Source of the DNA: Rusavskia elegans
Taxonomy: Eukaryota; Ascomycota; Lecanoromycetes; Teloschistales; Teloschistaceae
Assembly (NCBI GenBank): GCA_011316305.1
Contig: SAUG01000135.1
Coordinates: 1 to 64,000 of the forward strand
DNA length: 64,000 nt
Direction of reading: 5' to 3'
Part shown: one piece after another, positions 1-12,603 of the stretch
How the letters are laid out: each line of letters opens with the position of its first letter
Position numbering within the stretch: the first letter of the stretch is position 1
Made by a program: the position numbers and the translations under genes
The notes under the pieces: model-generated
The model's database searches: none
Told to the model about the DNA's origin: nothing
The model's input: only the letters and a program-made list of their open reading frames with translations

Positions 1-790
1 TATATATATATATATATTCTATTAATATTATATACGGCAACGATTATAGTATTTACGTATAAAGAAATTTTTACTACTAAAGGTATATTCGTTAGATAAA
101 ATCTATAGCGTAGTTAATTACTTCTATTTAACTATTCGATTACGAATCTTCTACTATCTAGTTTTTCCTTAACGTTATAAATAAATATAAATATCTAATT
201 TTTCTGCTATATCTACCTTCTATAATACGAAGTAATTACGAATAATTATCGCTTCGACTATATTTATTATATAACCCGTATTTAAACGTTCCGTTAAACT
301 ATTAATATACTATTTAATACGCGTAGCTTTAAAAAATTCGCTAGCTATAAGGGAATCGCTAGCTAGTATACTAGCTACTATAGCTAGAAGCTTTATCCGA
401 TCGATTAAAGTAAAAAGATATAGAAAAGTCGGATAGCGCGTTTTAAAGACGATAAAAAAGATATTTTTATCGAAGTTGAAATAGATTGATCTGGCTATAA
501 CGAGATAGTCGACGTCCGGGCTTATATTACTGGTAAAAGAAAAAGAAAATGAAGCGATAATTGCGAGGTCTATTTATCTGTAAAAATTTCTACGTTAGTT
601 AAATAATCGATAGAAGGATACGTTATATTACTAAATAAATTTAAATTAAAATTTTATAAAACCGAAATTTATATTAAATAAACTGGATTATAAATACTAC
701 TATCGTATATTCGATACTGGTATACTAACGCTTGATTTGTTTACTGAACCACTAGTTTATCAAATATTATAATCAAAATAAATTAACTAA
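1..790. repeat. Repeat J, copy 1 (starts before the window)
   Basis: First of three copies of a dispersed or tandem repeat of roughly 0.8-0.9 kb. Copy 2 follows at 866-1,770 and copy 3 is split between 1,771-1,810 and 17,506-18,184. Shared landmarks are a GGCAACGATTAT block near the start, a GAAGCTTTA...CGGTCGATTA block in the middle and CTGAACCACT near the end. This copy lacks the roughly 115-bp segment that copies 2 and 3 carry around their GTACGTA block. It opens with a short (TA)n run. No coding potential is visible and CA/TG depletion is extreme. It might be an LTR, but I cannot prove ends. Confidence 0.6.
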
Positions 791-865
791 ATAAAAAAAA
801 GTATTTAATATATAAAGAAATTTTCCTTTTTAGAAGATTTCTATCTGGGATTATATTGAGTTTTT

Positions 866-1770
866 ATATATATATATTTCATCAACGTTATATAAGGCAA
901 CGATTATTGTATTTTACGTATAGCAAAGAAATTTTCATAGCTAAAACAGTTTATTTGGCAAAATTTACAGCGCAGTCAATTATATTAACTATTTTCTTCT
1001 TTATTCGATTACGAATCTTCTACTATATTTAAATACTATATATTCAGTCGTTCCTCGATATTATAAATAATTAGGAATATCTAATATTTTCGCTATATCT
1101 ATTTACTATACTATAAAGCAATTATCTATACTTGTCGTATCGGCTATATTTATTATATAACCTGTATCTAAATATTCTATTAAGTTATTAAAGTACTTTT
1201 TAGCCTATCTAGTTTTAAAAGGGTTACTAGGTAATACGCTGGCTATTATAGCTAGAAGCTTTACCCGGTCGATTAGACTAAAAGGAGGTAAAAAAGTTAG
1301 ATAGCGCGTTTTAAAGATAGTAAAAAGGAGATTTAGATTAAAGTCGAAATAGATTACTCTGGCTATAATAAAGTAGTCGACGACCGCGCAGGTAGATATA
1401 GTTATTACGGATATACTACCGTCTGGTTTAGCTTATAACTATAGCTATTACGGGAATATATACGTACGTAAAGGCTTTTAGTAAATTATAGTACTTACGA
1501 AGAGCTTATATTACTAGTAAATAAAGAAAAAACGATAACTGCGAGGTATACTTATCTATAAAAATTTCTACGTTAGTTAAATTATCGGTAGAAGGATATA
1601 TTATATTATTAAGTAAATTTAAATTAAAATTCTATAGAAATAACCGTTATTTATATTAACTAAACTACGGTATAATTTCTACTATCGTATCTTTAATACT
1701 AGTATACTAACGCTTGATTTACTTACCGAACCACTGATTCACCGGGTACCAAAACCAAAACAAATAACTA
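866..1770. repeat. Repeat J, copy 2
   Basis: Second copy, in the same orientation as copy 1 and separated from it by about 75 bp of AT-rich spacer. It contains the extra segment around 1,385-1,505 that copy 1 lacks. No ORF is visible. It runs directly into copy 3 near 1,770, so the family is at least partly tandem. Confidence 0.6.
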
Positions 1771-1810
1771 AATAAAGAAATTTTCATAGTTAAAATTCGT
1801 CAGACAAAAT
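1771..1810. repeat. Repeat J, copy 3, left piece
   Basis: The first about 40 bp of a third J copy, ending in AAAAT exactly where the gypsy LTR begins. The same sequence resumes at 17,506 after the gypsy element. In copy 2 the matching region reads through without interruption (GGCAAAATTTACAGCGCAG, about 957-975), which fixes the insertion site. Confidence 0.65.
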
Positions 1811-2053
1811 TGTCAGATAGATATATTTCTAAAGCAATATACGATTACTATAGACCAGACGAAAGATATATTATAGATTTAATTTATACTCTAAAAAGAC
1901 TGGGATATAGCCTAGTAATAAAAGAAAAGGAAAAAATAGAAAAAGATCGAAATCCGACGCGCTAGCGACGCTCTAGCGACTAGGCGGCAAGCCTCGTTTC
2001 TAAATATCTTAATTATATCTCTAGAGCCTATATAACGCGTCTAGCGCTTTATA
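1811..2053 (-). repeat. Gypsy 3' LTR
   Basis: 243-bp LTR matching 17,261-17,500. Plus-strand ends are TGTCAGATAG and GCGCTTTATA (the other copy ends GCGCTTTACA), so the LTR has TG...CA termini. It carries a conserved GC-rich block with GACGCGCTAGCGA and GACTAGGCGGC. Just outside it at about 2,054-2,070 the minus strand is purine-rich (AAAAGAAAAG), as expected of a polypurine tract beside a 3' LTR. Confidence 0.8.
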
Positions 2054-3113
2054 ATTACTTTTCTTTTAGCGATATCGTTTTCGGAATTATATTATATCCA
2101 TCTATATATTTATAGTATTTATTAAATAAATCCGTCAACCTTATAGGTAACTATAAGGATTAAAAAAGATAAAAAAAAGAGTTACTTTTTAGCTATAATT
2201 ATAATTAGCCCCTTTTGAAATATAACTATACTTTAGTTATATAGATATATACTAGAATAAAGCTAAAAAAAAAAGGATACTACTACGAATTAAATATAGG
2301 TTTTCTAATTAACGAAATACAACCGTAATTACGGCTAGAAATATTAACTACTATATTATGGTACCGTTAAATAAAAGCTATAACTTTACTTTAATATATA
2401 TTTTTAAAGAAGTATACTATATTTTTAGAAATATACTATATTTATATTTATAGATATATAGTTTATAAATAATACTAGATAAAAGTTCTAATAAATATAA
2501 TTAAACCCGAATCTAATATAAGTATTCTAGGATTTTAAATAGTAAGTAAACGTTTAGAACGATACGGTTCCGACGCGTTAGCGACAATATATTAATATTT
2601 TATTTAGTAGAAATTTTGATTTTCTATATTTTATTTATTCGAATAGTTTTTCGCCGTTTATATAAATTCTTTATCTTTATATATATAGATATATCATCTC
2701 TACTATATATTAGATATTTATAATATACGACTAGTAATTATAGCGATATAAACCGTTTACGCCCCATCTTCGAACATTTAAAAAACTATTTTACTAATAT
2801 TTACTTTAAATATAAAAAAAATAGAAAAAGTCTATCCGATTATAAAATAGTATAGTTCCTTCTATTATATTAGCTTACGGCTAGCTATAATTGATACTTT
2901 ATTCTTTCGACTCGGCTATAAAGTAAATAAGAAATACTTATCGGTTTACGATTGAAAATAAAAAAAAACTTTCTTTTAATAACTATAAATTTATAAAGAA
3001 GCTCGTTTTAGATATTATAAATATTATTAAACTCATTTCCATTTCTAACGCGATACTATTTAATTTTCTATAGATATCTATAACTTTCAATTATTTCGCA
3101 GTAATATTAAATT
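2054..3113. other. Gypsy 3' internal region, no recognisable gene
   Basis: AT-rich RIP-mutated DNA between the 3' LTR and the first inserted short element. Every frame is broken by stops. I recognise no domain here. Confidence 0.5.
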
Positions 3114-3547
3114 TAGGCTAGCCGTCGGATCGAGTTTCGAATCCGAGTTAGCTAACCCGATCGGATTTTAAATCCGGATTAACTAATCCGATCCGACCCG
3201 CTAAAACTAGATTGTAGCGCTAAACCTTAATATAGAAGTATAATTCTAGTATCAAAATTATATAAATAATTTAAAAAAATTCTAATTAATTAACTACGCT
3301 AGCTAGAAAGATTCTAGTTAGATGAATTATATTATCTAATTATATTACTTTGATATATAGTTAATTAGTAGATTAATGAATATATTATATTATTATATAA
3401 TTTAATAATAAAGTCTAATAGATATCCGGGTTCGACTCGGATTCGATTCGGATCTAATCGTTTAGCGAGTCGAACCGGTTTAACCCGCTAAAATCGGGTC
3501 GGATTTCCGATAATTCGACGGAAACCCGACCCGAAGTAGCCAGTCTA
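3114..3547. mobile_element. Short hAT-type element, family B (434 bp)
   Basis: Non-autonomous element with inverted ends TAGGCTAGCC and GTAGCCAGTCTA, decayed forms of TAGACTGGCC and GGCCAGTCTA. It is flanked by ATTAAATT (3,106-3,113) and ATTAAACT (3,548-3,555), an 8-bp duplication with one C-to-T change. Both ends carry several CCCGACCCG / CGGGTCGGAT subterminal motifs also seen at the ends of the complete hAT-type elements at 24,547-31,595 and 49,005-58,428. There is no coding capacity. The 8-bp duplication is the hAT hallmark. Confidence 0.75.
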
Positions 3548-5500
3548 ATTAAACTCTACTTTTAAACGCCTAGATATATATAAATACGCTAACTAAAGTC
3601 CAGTTTAAAAGAATAAAGCTATATAAGCTGAGCTAGCTATTCTAAAATATTAATTTTATAAATATTAAACGTAGCGGGCCGTTATTATTTCTAATTCTCT
3701 TCTATAAGATTTCGGTTTCCCTTTATATTTACTATTTCTATTTATCTTTTATCGCGAAAGCTCTGCTCTACCGGCGGTATCTAGGTTTCTACCCTTTAGA
3801 ATAGATACTACTAGTACCCCGATAACAGTATAAATATCTACTATAGTATCCAATTCTACTACTATATTATATCCGTCTTTCGGTCTAAAATCTTTAGATA
3901 TAATTTAATAATCTTTTATATAAAATAGCTAATTACTAATATAATATTATAGAACTAAGTAATATCCTACGAATTATAGTATCTTTTATTATAGGAAGAT
4001 ACGAATTTTACCTGTTTCCGGCTAGTACTATTTATTAGATTTCGGATAATAGACTAGATAGATCTATTCCGATTTATACGCCGACTTTAAAATATCCGAT
4101 ACTAATAATCGAATAACCTATATCTACTATTAAGATTTTTTTACGTAAATCGATATTTCTTTTATCTTTCTAGTTATTTCCGAAGCCGATATAACTTTCT
4201 AGTAGACTATATCGTATATTTAATAACTATAATAATAAAGAGCTAGATTAAATTATCTCTTTATATACTATTAAATAAAAGGAGGATATACGTTTATTTC
4301 CGGTAGTTCTATCGTCGTTTCTATTAACTTTCTCGTTTATTACTCTATTAAAGTCTCCGTTAACTTTTCCGCGCGCAGCTTTAAAGGCGCTAGAGATATC
4401 CGGACTCTAATTTCTTGAAATTAAGATTACTAATACTCTGGCCCTTTAAGTAATCTCTTCGCTAAATAGTCTAATATCTTTTAATATCTTCGATTCCGTC
4501 TATAAATCTCCGTATATCCTCTTTTTAGTAATACTAAAATAGATTACTCCTCCGGCGCTATTTCCCCCGCCTATTATAGAATAAAAAGATAGCCGAAAAT
4601 AGAAAAATATAGTAAAACAAGGTCGGTTATTTAAATATAGATATCTAAAGACCAAGATATATAACTCGTATTATAATAAATAAAGTCCCTAGTATTATAG
4701 GCTCTATAGAATAATTTAAAAGAATTGATTAACTATAAATCTTTTTCTGAATATATATATATTATATATATATTCTATAAACGTATAACGCCTATAATTA
4801 TAGTTTACTTTTATTTAATTCTAACTTTATTACGTTTTTTTATTAGAAGGTTATCTTAATTATATATTTCGATAAGCTCCTAAATATTTTTAAAGACTTT
4901 TTATAGCTACTAGAAATTATATTCCTTTAGTTAACCAGTCTATTTAATTAGATATTTAGTTATTCGTTCCTCGCTTTTCTTAGATTTTATAAATCCTTTA
5001 TCTAAAATAGCTTGTATCTCCTATTTTTTTTTATTATTAATAAGATCCGATAATAGGTACTCTAGTAATTTATTATCCTAGCGACGATAGAACTTTTCTA
5101 TTAAAGATATATAAAAGGTATTATAGATTTTTAATCTAATTAGAGAAACTAATTAGTAAATCTAAAAGTCTATATATTTCGAAATCCGATACGGTTCTAT
5201 AAATTGAAAAGTAATCTTTTTTAATTATTTAAACTTTAGATTCTTTATAGAAAATAGTACTAAATTACTAACTTTATATTCTATCGGTTTATATTTTTTA
5301 TTATAGTATTTAACCTAGTTTATTTATACTTTATTCTAATTTATACGTATTAATTCGTATATTTTTCGTAAATTTATAATTTTTTCCTTTATTACTAGTA
5401 CCTTCGTATTTACTATTTCCTTCTCTACAGCGTTATCTTTAACGCCTTCGAACGTTATATCTAGATTATAGCCTATAAACGCTTTGAAAGAAAATATCTT
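3548..5500 (-). other. Gypsy 3' coding remnant downstream of integrase
   Basis: RIP-mutated continuation of the gypsy polyprotein on the minus strand. It probably covers the integrase C-terminal part and beyond. I could not read a chromodomain or any other specific domain through the stops. Confidence 0.4.
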
Positions 5501-6163
5501 TATAATATTATATTCGCTATTATTATAAACGAATTTAGCTAAAAATAAAATTTTAATCTAGTTTTTCTATTTTTTATAAATATACACTTTTAGATAATAT
5601 TCTAGTAATTAATTCTATCGTTAAATCTACCTTTCTATTTAAAAATAGAACGTAGTATTTAATCGACGTTTAATTTTATGATAATAGTAGACCTCCGACT
5701 AGAATTCGCTTATAAATAGTAAACCTCTATTACTAATAATTCTATTAGAAATAAATCTTTTATACTAAAGTTTATTAATAATAAACTCCGTAAAATCCTT
5801 CGAATTAATTATTTTACGATAAAGGATATATTTCGCTATCTTAGTAAATCGATCGACGACTATAAATACTAAATCTACTACGCTTCGAAAATATCGAATA
5901 AATAGTAATCTAGTAATAAAATCTATTACTATTTCTTTCTATAACTATATAGAATATAAAAGACTCTAAAACTTTTTATATAATTTATATCTATAGATTT
6001 AAACTCGTTAATAGATATTATACGTTTCTATATACTCTCTAATATATTTAGACAGTTTCGGCTAGCTATAGCTATATTGAAAAGGCGATAATATTCGCTA
6101 ATACCTAAAATATCCAGCTATAGAATCGTTATAATATTTTACTAGGAGCTCTATATATAGTAC
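5500..6163 (-). pseudogene. Gypsy integrase relic
   Basis: Minus-strand translation shows the zinc-binding region of a retroviral-type integrase at about 6,150-5,990 (conceptually HDSxAGxF...YIETYNIYQR, its Cys read as Tyr), then a catalytic-core start IVIDFITRL near 5,945. FIVVDRFTKIAKY follows and ISNRGLLFISEF lies near 5,720. These correspond to the conserved core segments (MDFITGLP, VDRxTKMA, SDRGxxFTSxFW) of Ty3/gypsy integrases. Many stops arise from CAA/CAG/TGG codons turned into TAA/TAG. The copia element is inserted just upstream of the zinc-binding part, splitting the gene. Confidence 0.8.
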
Positions 6164-6387
6164 TATCAGCCGGTAGAAAGGAATCATATAATAATTTATT
6201 GATAATCGAGTGAAAATCTATGGAAAACTAGTTTATATAAAAAGTAGTAAGTACTAAAGAGGCGCTAAACCTATTTAGGACTACGATAAAATTAATAAAA
6301 TAGATATACGTAACTTTAGAAAGTTTTAGCGAGAAATACTAACTAGCTTTTCTATAACTACTTTATAATCGTTTCTATATATTGATA
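6164..6387 (-). repeat. Copia 3' LTR (224 bp)
   Basis: Starts TATCAGCCGG (from TGTCAGCCGG) and ends ATATTGATA. It aligns end to end with 11,358-11,581, including the shared block AAAATCTATRGAAAACTAG. Confidence 0.75.
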
Positions 6388-6639
6388 TATCCTTTTAGGA
6401 TTAATATATTGTTGATAATAAATATAATTCTGCTATTTCTTTTCTAATATTTTATTTTCCTTTTAAATTTAAAGAACTAGATTAATTTATAGAGATATTT
6501 TAATATTAGAGGCGGCGGTCGATTTAGCGGAATTTAATTATAAATTTGGCTTATAATTCTAGAACCCGATAAGCTCGATAAATTATTTATAATATAATAG
6601 GGCCAGCGCTTTTATAAAGCTATTAGCTAGGATTTCTAC

Positions 6640-7950
6640 GGAAGCGATCTATTTAATATTAACGTTTTGATTCTTGATTTTCTAGCGGAGCTAATAACGA
6701 TATATATCTATATAGCGGAGGTTCGTTATATACTACGAGCTATTACTAGTAAGAATCCGGATAGTCTATATATTATTATACTGAATTTATATAATTTAGC
6801 CGGAATCTAAAAAAATCTCGCTAAAGAATCTATTTTATTATAAAACCTTTTTCGCTGTTATTATAATAGCGAGAAGTTCAAATTCCGTTAAATTTATTAT
6901 TAAAGTCTTTTATTTAGATATCCGCTAGTTAATTATACTATTAAATAATTTAAAACTTTACCCTGAAAGCTATAGCGAATTACCGGGTTATAGGTAAACG
7001 AAATATCCGAAAGGGCGAGAAACACGGTATAAAGATTATATAATATATTATAGACGATAGTATAGTTTTTCGTATAACCAAGATATTATAATACTTGTTC
7101 GGCTACAGCCTAATACTCTACGGTAGAATTAGTTATAAATTCTAAAAGTTTTAATATCGTAAAAGCGATATCCGATCGAATTATAACGGCGGCGAAATTA
7201 ATTAAGCCTATATATTACTAGTAGACGTAGATCTACTAAAGTGTTGTTTATCTAATATTTTTAATTAACGTTTCCGTATTCGATAGAGGCGAACTAAGAT
7301 ATCTAGCCGTAAGTATAACGTTAAATTTAGCGATAAATTTATTAATATAGCTATTTTAATAAACCTAGAGTCGACGATTAAATCTATTACGAGATATTTT
7401 AATTTCTAGAAACTATTCGATTTCTTTTAGATAACGTATTTCGTAGACTTTAAAGAGCTTGGTTTAGAACTTGTCTACTTTATATATATTACGTTACTTA
7501 TTAATAATAGCGATATTATCGACGAAGAAAAATAGTATAATATATTCGGTAATAAACAGGTACTCTATTCCTAGTACCTAAATAAATCCTAGGTTATTCA
7601 ATATATTTAAAAGATAATAAAAATATAGTATAGAGAATTATTTAAATCTATATAATATACGCAGCAGTAAAAATAGTATCTTTAGTTCTTTCTATTTTTA
7701 TAGAGGTCTGACGTATATTACTTTATCTATATTACTGTTCGCGAAGGTATTTACGATATTATACTAATAAATTTTAAGGCCGAATATTATTATTATCGCT
7801 ATAAAAGCTTAAAAGATGAATATCGCTAGTATAACTACATATATACTCTATTCGATTTATTATATATCGCCTCTAGCGTAGAACCCCGCTTTAAATTTAA
7901 AGAGGAATCTTTAATAACCTAGTTTATATTTAAATATCTATATAAAAGAA
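6640..7950 (-). pseudogene. Copia reverse transcriptase / RNase H relic
   Basis: Minus-strand translation gives the copia pattern: ILFFFVDNIAIIN near 7,530, matching the catalytic FYVDDxxI motif with the second Asp replaced by Asn. Next come IRYLKEIEFLEIKISR, YINKFIAKFN and INFAAVIIRSDIAFTILKL near 7,180-7,120, and then a LxYLGYTKNY segment. These match copia-type RT C-terminal and RNase H regions (RHLGEIxxFLGI, TRPDIAFA, YLxGT). Several stops sit at former Gln or Trp codons. The gene is dead. Confidence 0.8.
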
Positions 7951-10900
7951 ATAGAAATCTTCTTTGCCTTCTCTATATATTTATATAGAATCTTGCGCCA
8001 GATCTACTTTTCTTAGAGTTATTTAACTTCTATTTCTGCGATATTTATAAATTCTGCGTAGTAGAGGTATTTAGGTATCTTATTCCAATTCTTTAATTCG
8101 AGGGAAAGCTGGTCGCGATAGATCCTTGTCGATAACGAACTTAAAGCTTCCTTTTTATAGTACGTACGAGCGGCGATAAATATTATAAATACTATATAAA
8201 ATTATTAGATAGCTCTATTTACTATTTTATCTAATTTTGCTATATATAGTACTGTTTTAGGTTTTTACTAGCGTTTTACTATATTAGATAAAATAAAATC
8301 TTTATCGTATTTAAGGCGATGAAATTTGCGAGTTTTTTTTAATAAAAAATCCTTTGGTTCCTCTGGTTCCTGTGGTTTCTTTAGGATATATATATTATTA
8401 ATTATATAATTTCCTACTTTATTATCTGGAGCTTTACCGTTATTATAAAAGTCCTCCCGGATATTATCTATAGGAAAAGAAGTATTTTTACCTTCTAAAA
8501 TTAAAGAATTTAGTAATAGTAGATAGGGTTTTTATATTTCCTCTTCCTTTCCTTTTTTTATTTATTCTGGAGTTGCTAGAATAGGAAGAATAGAAGAACT
8601 TAGATAAATAACTATATAGTTATCTTTATCGCTATCTAATAAAAGGTCTTCGATTATATAAAAGAGTTTTATATAAAAGATCTCGAGTATAGAATATAGA
8701 AATAGTTTCTTTTCTAATTATATAATATTAATTTCGTTAGGTTTATAGAATAAAGCTTTATCGAAGATAATATTACGAATCCGGATAACTTTATATTAGT
8801 TAGATATCTATATACTATAGCTTTTCGTTTCTTCGTAATCTATAAGGAATTCTAGATAAACTCGAGGTACTATCTTTTCTTTATAAGAAATTAATTTATT
8901 AAACGGATATACTTTATATCTAAAAGCTTTTAAATAGCTAAAATTTAACCGATAGGTAGTTACTATCTAGAAAGAAATTTTCTACTAATATTTATTTATT
9001 AGGGTACGATTTATTAGGAAGCCTACCGTTTATATATACTAGAACTAAAGGTAGGCGGATAAATTTACTTCTATTTTTATAGTTCTAGCTTTTATTATTA
9101 GAACTTCGCTTTTACGTTCCGAATAACTATTCTGCGCTAGAGTATCCGAAACTAGCGGCTCCTATATAATATTTTACTCGGTAATAAACTCCTAGAACTT
9201 CTGGCCTAATAAAGTTTCTCTATTTAAACGAATAAATACTACTTTCCTATTAAAGCGTACCTCGATTATTTTAATTACTTTATAAAGAATACCTGGTACT
9301 ATATCTTTATAGCGATAAGTAAAGACTATTTAAAAGTCCGTTTCTATATATAAAATATATAAAACCTATTAGTTTTTATTTAGTATCGCTATTACATAGA
9401 TAAGGTTATATATAGTACGATAGAAGAGCTTATCGGATATTTCTATTTTTAAAAGATAATTTTAATACTATTCGATAGACTTTTAATAATATATATACTT
9501 TGTATTCGTTTATTATAAAAACTTTATTTTTATTAGAAACCTCTATCTTTTTAGCAGCTTCGGCGAGGTACTAGATAGCGTTATTACCGGCGTAAACGAG
9601 GAGCTAGTACTAGTTATATATAGATTCTAACTTAATTAATACTAGAAATATTACTACTAAAACTATTATATTTAAAGTTTTAACTAAATTATCTTCGAGT
9701 AGATAATAACCTCCGATTCTAGTAAACGAGAAGACTACCTTGCCGGAACGTTTCCTTATAGCGCTTAAAGCTATTAATATATAGATCGCCTTTATCTTCA
9801 AAAATACTAGCGGAGACCAAATTAGTAATAAAATTTAGAACGTATATAGTATTTATAATTATAATAAATTCTCTTCTAGTTAGAATTATAATAATAATTT
9901 TGACGCGGCTGTATATAACGATTCGTTTTTATTAGGTTCCTATAAAAAGAGTAGACGTTAATAGCTAATCTATTATCGAAAATCTATAATAAATAGAAGA
10001 CGTAGTCGACAGCGAATACTCTAGAGAAAATAGTAAAGATACTATAATCCTGTATATACTAGAAGGAAGAAGGCTAAAAGTTTTAAAACTTTTTTTCTTT
10101 TTTCTTCGCTTTATTTTTTACTTTCTACTCTTTTACTTTCTTTAAAGTTCGTTCTACGTTTATTTTAATTTATAGATTCTTTATCGCCTGTTTTACTTTC
10201 TTTTTTATAATTAAATCAAGTTTAAAACTCTTATTTAATCCTCTAAATCGATTAGGATAGAGGTAATCGTAGTTATTATACTATTCTAGCTTACTATAAA
10301 TATACTTATTTTTTAGTAGACTATTAGATTTACTTTAAAATAAAGGATTAGGCGGTAGCTGATCGTTCGTTTATTTAGATATACCTATAGGGAATACTAA
10401 ATAAATAGCTATTATACGGGAATTCTTAATATTATAGATACGAATATACTAGCGAAACTTTTCTACTAGATTAAAAAAAAAAAGTTTTATAGTCGGTATT
10501 TATTCTAGTTATTTATCTATATATCTAAGCAAGTACTAGAATATATTTATCAATTACGATAATAAAATTACGAAAATATTTCTATATATCTACTGATTTT
10601 ACTATTTTCTATTCTTTCGCCTAAACGTATATTTATATCAACCTATCGATTTATACTTTAATCTATTATTTTAAGATTAATCCTATTTTAAACTTCGCGT
10701 ATTAATATCCGAATTCAAAGGTTCTAACTTCGTCTAATAGAGCGAGTTTGGCTTTAAAAGTTTATAGAAAGTTCTATAGGTGGACTTCCGTCTTTTAAAT
10801 AAAGATATAGTTTTATACTATAATTATTTTTTAAATAAACTCGATAATACTATTAAATATATCGTATTTCTTTTTCTATTTAACTGTTTTTATTTTATAT

Positions 10901-11357
10901 TATTTTATACAGGCGTTATAAACGAATACGGCGTTTACTATAATAATTATATCCGCGTTATCTAGAATATTTAGTTTAATTTCTACTAGCCTAGCTATAT
11001 ATTATAGTCCGGTTAATATAGTTAGATTTATAAAATTCTAGACTGGAAGGTTAACGGCTTTATTTCTAACTATAGAAATTTAGATATCCTAGTTTTTAAT
11101 TTAATCGAGCTTTAGCTCGCGTTTATTTATTTTATATTCTTAAATATATATATTAAAGAAAAAGAAAAAGGTCCTTCGGTAATATATAATTTCTTTTATA
11201 GTAGATTGAATTAATTAAATAATTATAAATAAATAGTAAATCATTCGTTAAAAGGTCCGCGATAGAGCTTTCTACGGCTTTATTATACTGTAAATAATCA
11301 TTAAAAGAATATTTGAATATTTATAAATATAGGGGTATATACTGCCGAGCTAATAAC
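7951..11357 (-). pseudogene. Copia gag-protease-integrase region, decayed
   Basis: Lies between the RT relic and the 5' LTR, where gag, protease and integrase of a copia element belong. The longest surviving open stretch is 63 codons (9,610-9,801, minus). I could not read a CCHC knuckle or DD35E residues with confidence. The open stretch at 10,780-10,965 on the plus strand is on the wrong strand and is a chance ORF. Confidence 0.55.
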
Positions 11358-11581
11358 TATTAGCCGGCAGAAAGGAATTATAGAATAATTAATTAATAAT
11401 CGAGTAAAAATCTATAGAAAACTAGTTTATATAAAATGTAGTAAATATTAAAGGGATACTAAGCCTCTTTAGGACCACGCTACACCTTATAGGGCAGATA
11501 TACGTAATTTCAGCGAGTTTCAACGAGAAATACTAATTGGCTTTTCTATAAACACTTTATAATCGCTTTTATATACTGACA
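11358..11581 (-). repeat. Copia 5' LTR (224 bp)
   Basis: Starts TATTAGCCGGCAG and ends ATACTGACA. It is less mutated than the left copy in places (it keeps GGACCACGCTACACC). For the minus strand this is the 5' LTR, next to the primer-binding-like site. Confidence 0.75.
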
Positions 11582-12412
11582 AACATCTTATCTTTAGATA
11601 TATATAAGGACTTTTTATAAAAGAAAAGACTAGTTTCTGCTTCTATATTCTATAATTCGGCTTTTTTCTTCGATTTACGCTAGATAGTATATAAATATTT
11701 CTAAATATCGACGTTCCGACCTTAAAGCCAGATAAGTATATCGCGTATATTAGAAATTACTTTACTATAAACTATTCTATTAATAACAGCCTTCTATACC
11801 GTTTAATATAAAACATCTAAACTATAGTATATATTTCTAGTAATAGGATTTATTCTATTATTATATCTTTTATTTGAAATAATCGTCGCTAATCTATCGC
11901 TACCGCGTCGGCGGCCTATTATACCCGAAAGTATTTTTAATATATAAAATATATCGCGTTTTTTATTTAGTAGTAAAAGGCTATTCTATTATCTTTATAG
12001 TTTTTAGATTCTATAAAAGATTTTCTAGATTTTCTAGTTATACGCCCGCGTAAAGTATAATTAATTCGAACCTTTTATATAGTAAACGGTTCGCTACTAG
12101 GTTTATAGCTAGTAAAATCTAGCTTCCGCTAAAATATAGGTAATATTATCTAGATTTAAAGATTGATATCTTTATAATCCGGCTTTTTAAAGAGCGGATT
12201 AATTAGATTAGTCTTGCCTAGATAATAGAAGATATTAAAATCTATAGCAGCCAATTTAATAATCTAGCGATATTATTAAATATTAAATTCCTTAACTTTT
12301 ATAAAACTCTAAAGGTTATTATAATCTATTTAAACCTTTGTCGTATACTTTATATCTTTAAGATAATATCTCTACTACTCGAAGACTTTAATAATAGCAA
12401 GTAATTCGGTAT
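11582..12412 (-). pseudogene. Gypsy RNase H to integrase linker relic
   Basis: Gypsy polyprotein between the copia insertion and the short hAT-type element. Near 12,400-12,150 the minus strand reads as the RNase H end and its connection (pattern YYLKDIKYT, DYNNLSFIKVK), matching the gypsy HYLEGA..TDHNNLKYFM region once TAG/TAA are taken as former Gln/Trp codons. No intact frame remains. Confidence 0.6.
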
Positions 12413-12603
12413 TAGACTGACTACTTCGAGTCGGATTCCCGTAGAACTATCGGGAATCCGATTCGATTTTAGCGGGTTAAACCGGTTCGATTCGCTAAAT
12501 AGTCGGGTCCGGATCGAATTCGGGTTAAATTCGGATATTCGCTAAACCTTTTTATTAAATTATAAATCAATATAATATATTATTTAATTTATTAATTAAT
12601 TTT

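Larger units (their letters stand above)
6164..11581 (-). mobile_element. Ty1/copia LTR retrotransposon relic nested in gypsy
   Basis: Element of 5,418 bp with two direct LTRs of identical length (224 bp, 6,164-6,387 and 11,358-11,581). It is transcribed on the minus strand. Next to the right LTR the minus strand reads GTTATTAGCTC, similar to an initiator-Met tRNA primer site used by copia elements. Reverse transcriptase and RNase H sit at the low-coordinate end, after the integrase region, which is the copia gene order and the reverse of gypsy. Flanks AGTAC and AACAT could be a heavily mutated 5-bp duplication but do not prove one. All frames are broken. Confidence 0.8.

Noticed and set aside
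1..17. (TA)n run as a telomere or centromere signal
   Set aside because: A short simple repeat with no TTAGGG units anywhere in the window. Similar (TA)n runs occur throughout the AT-rich DNA.
9610..9801. A 63-codon minus-strand frame as a separate small gene
   Set aside because: It is a surviving open stretch of the copia polyprotein relic, not an independent gene.
10780..10965. A 61-codon plus-strand frame in the copia element
   Set aside because: The element is coded on the minus strand and the frame is a low-complexity chance ORF in AT-rich DNA.
6159..11586. A proven 5-bp duplication for the copia element
   Set aside because: AGTAC and AACAT can only be reconciled by assuming several mutations, so I did not count it as evidence.
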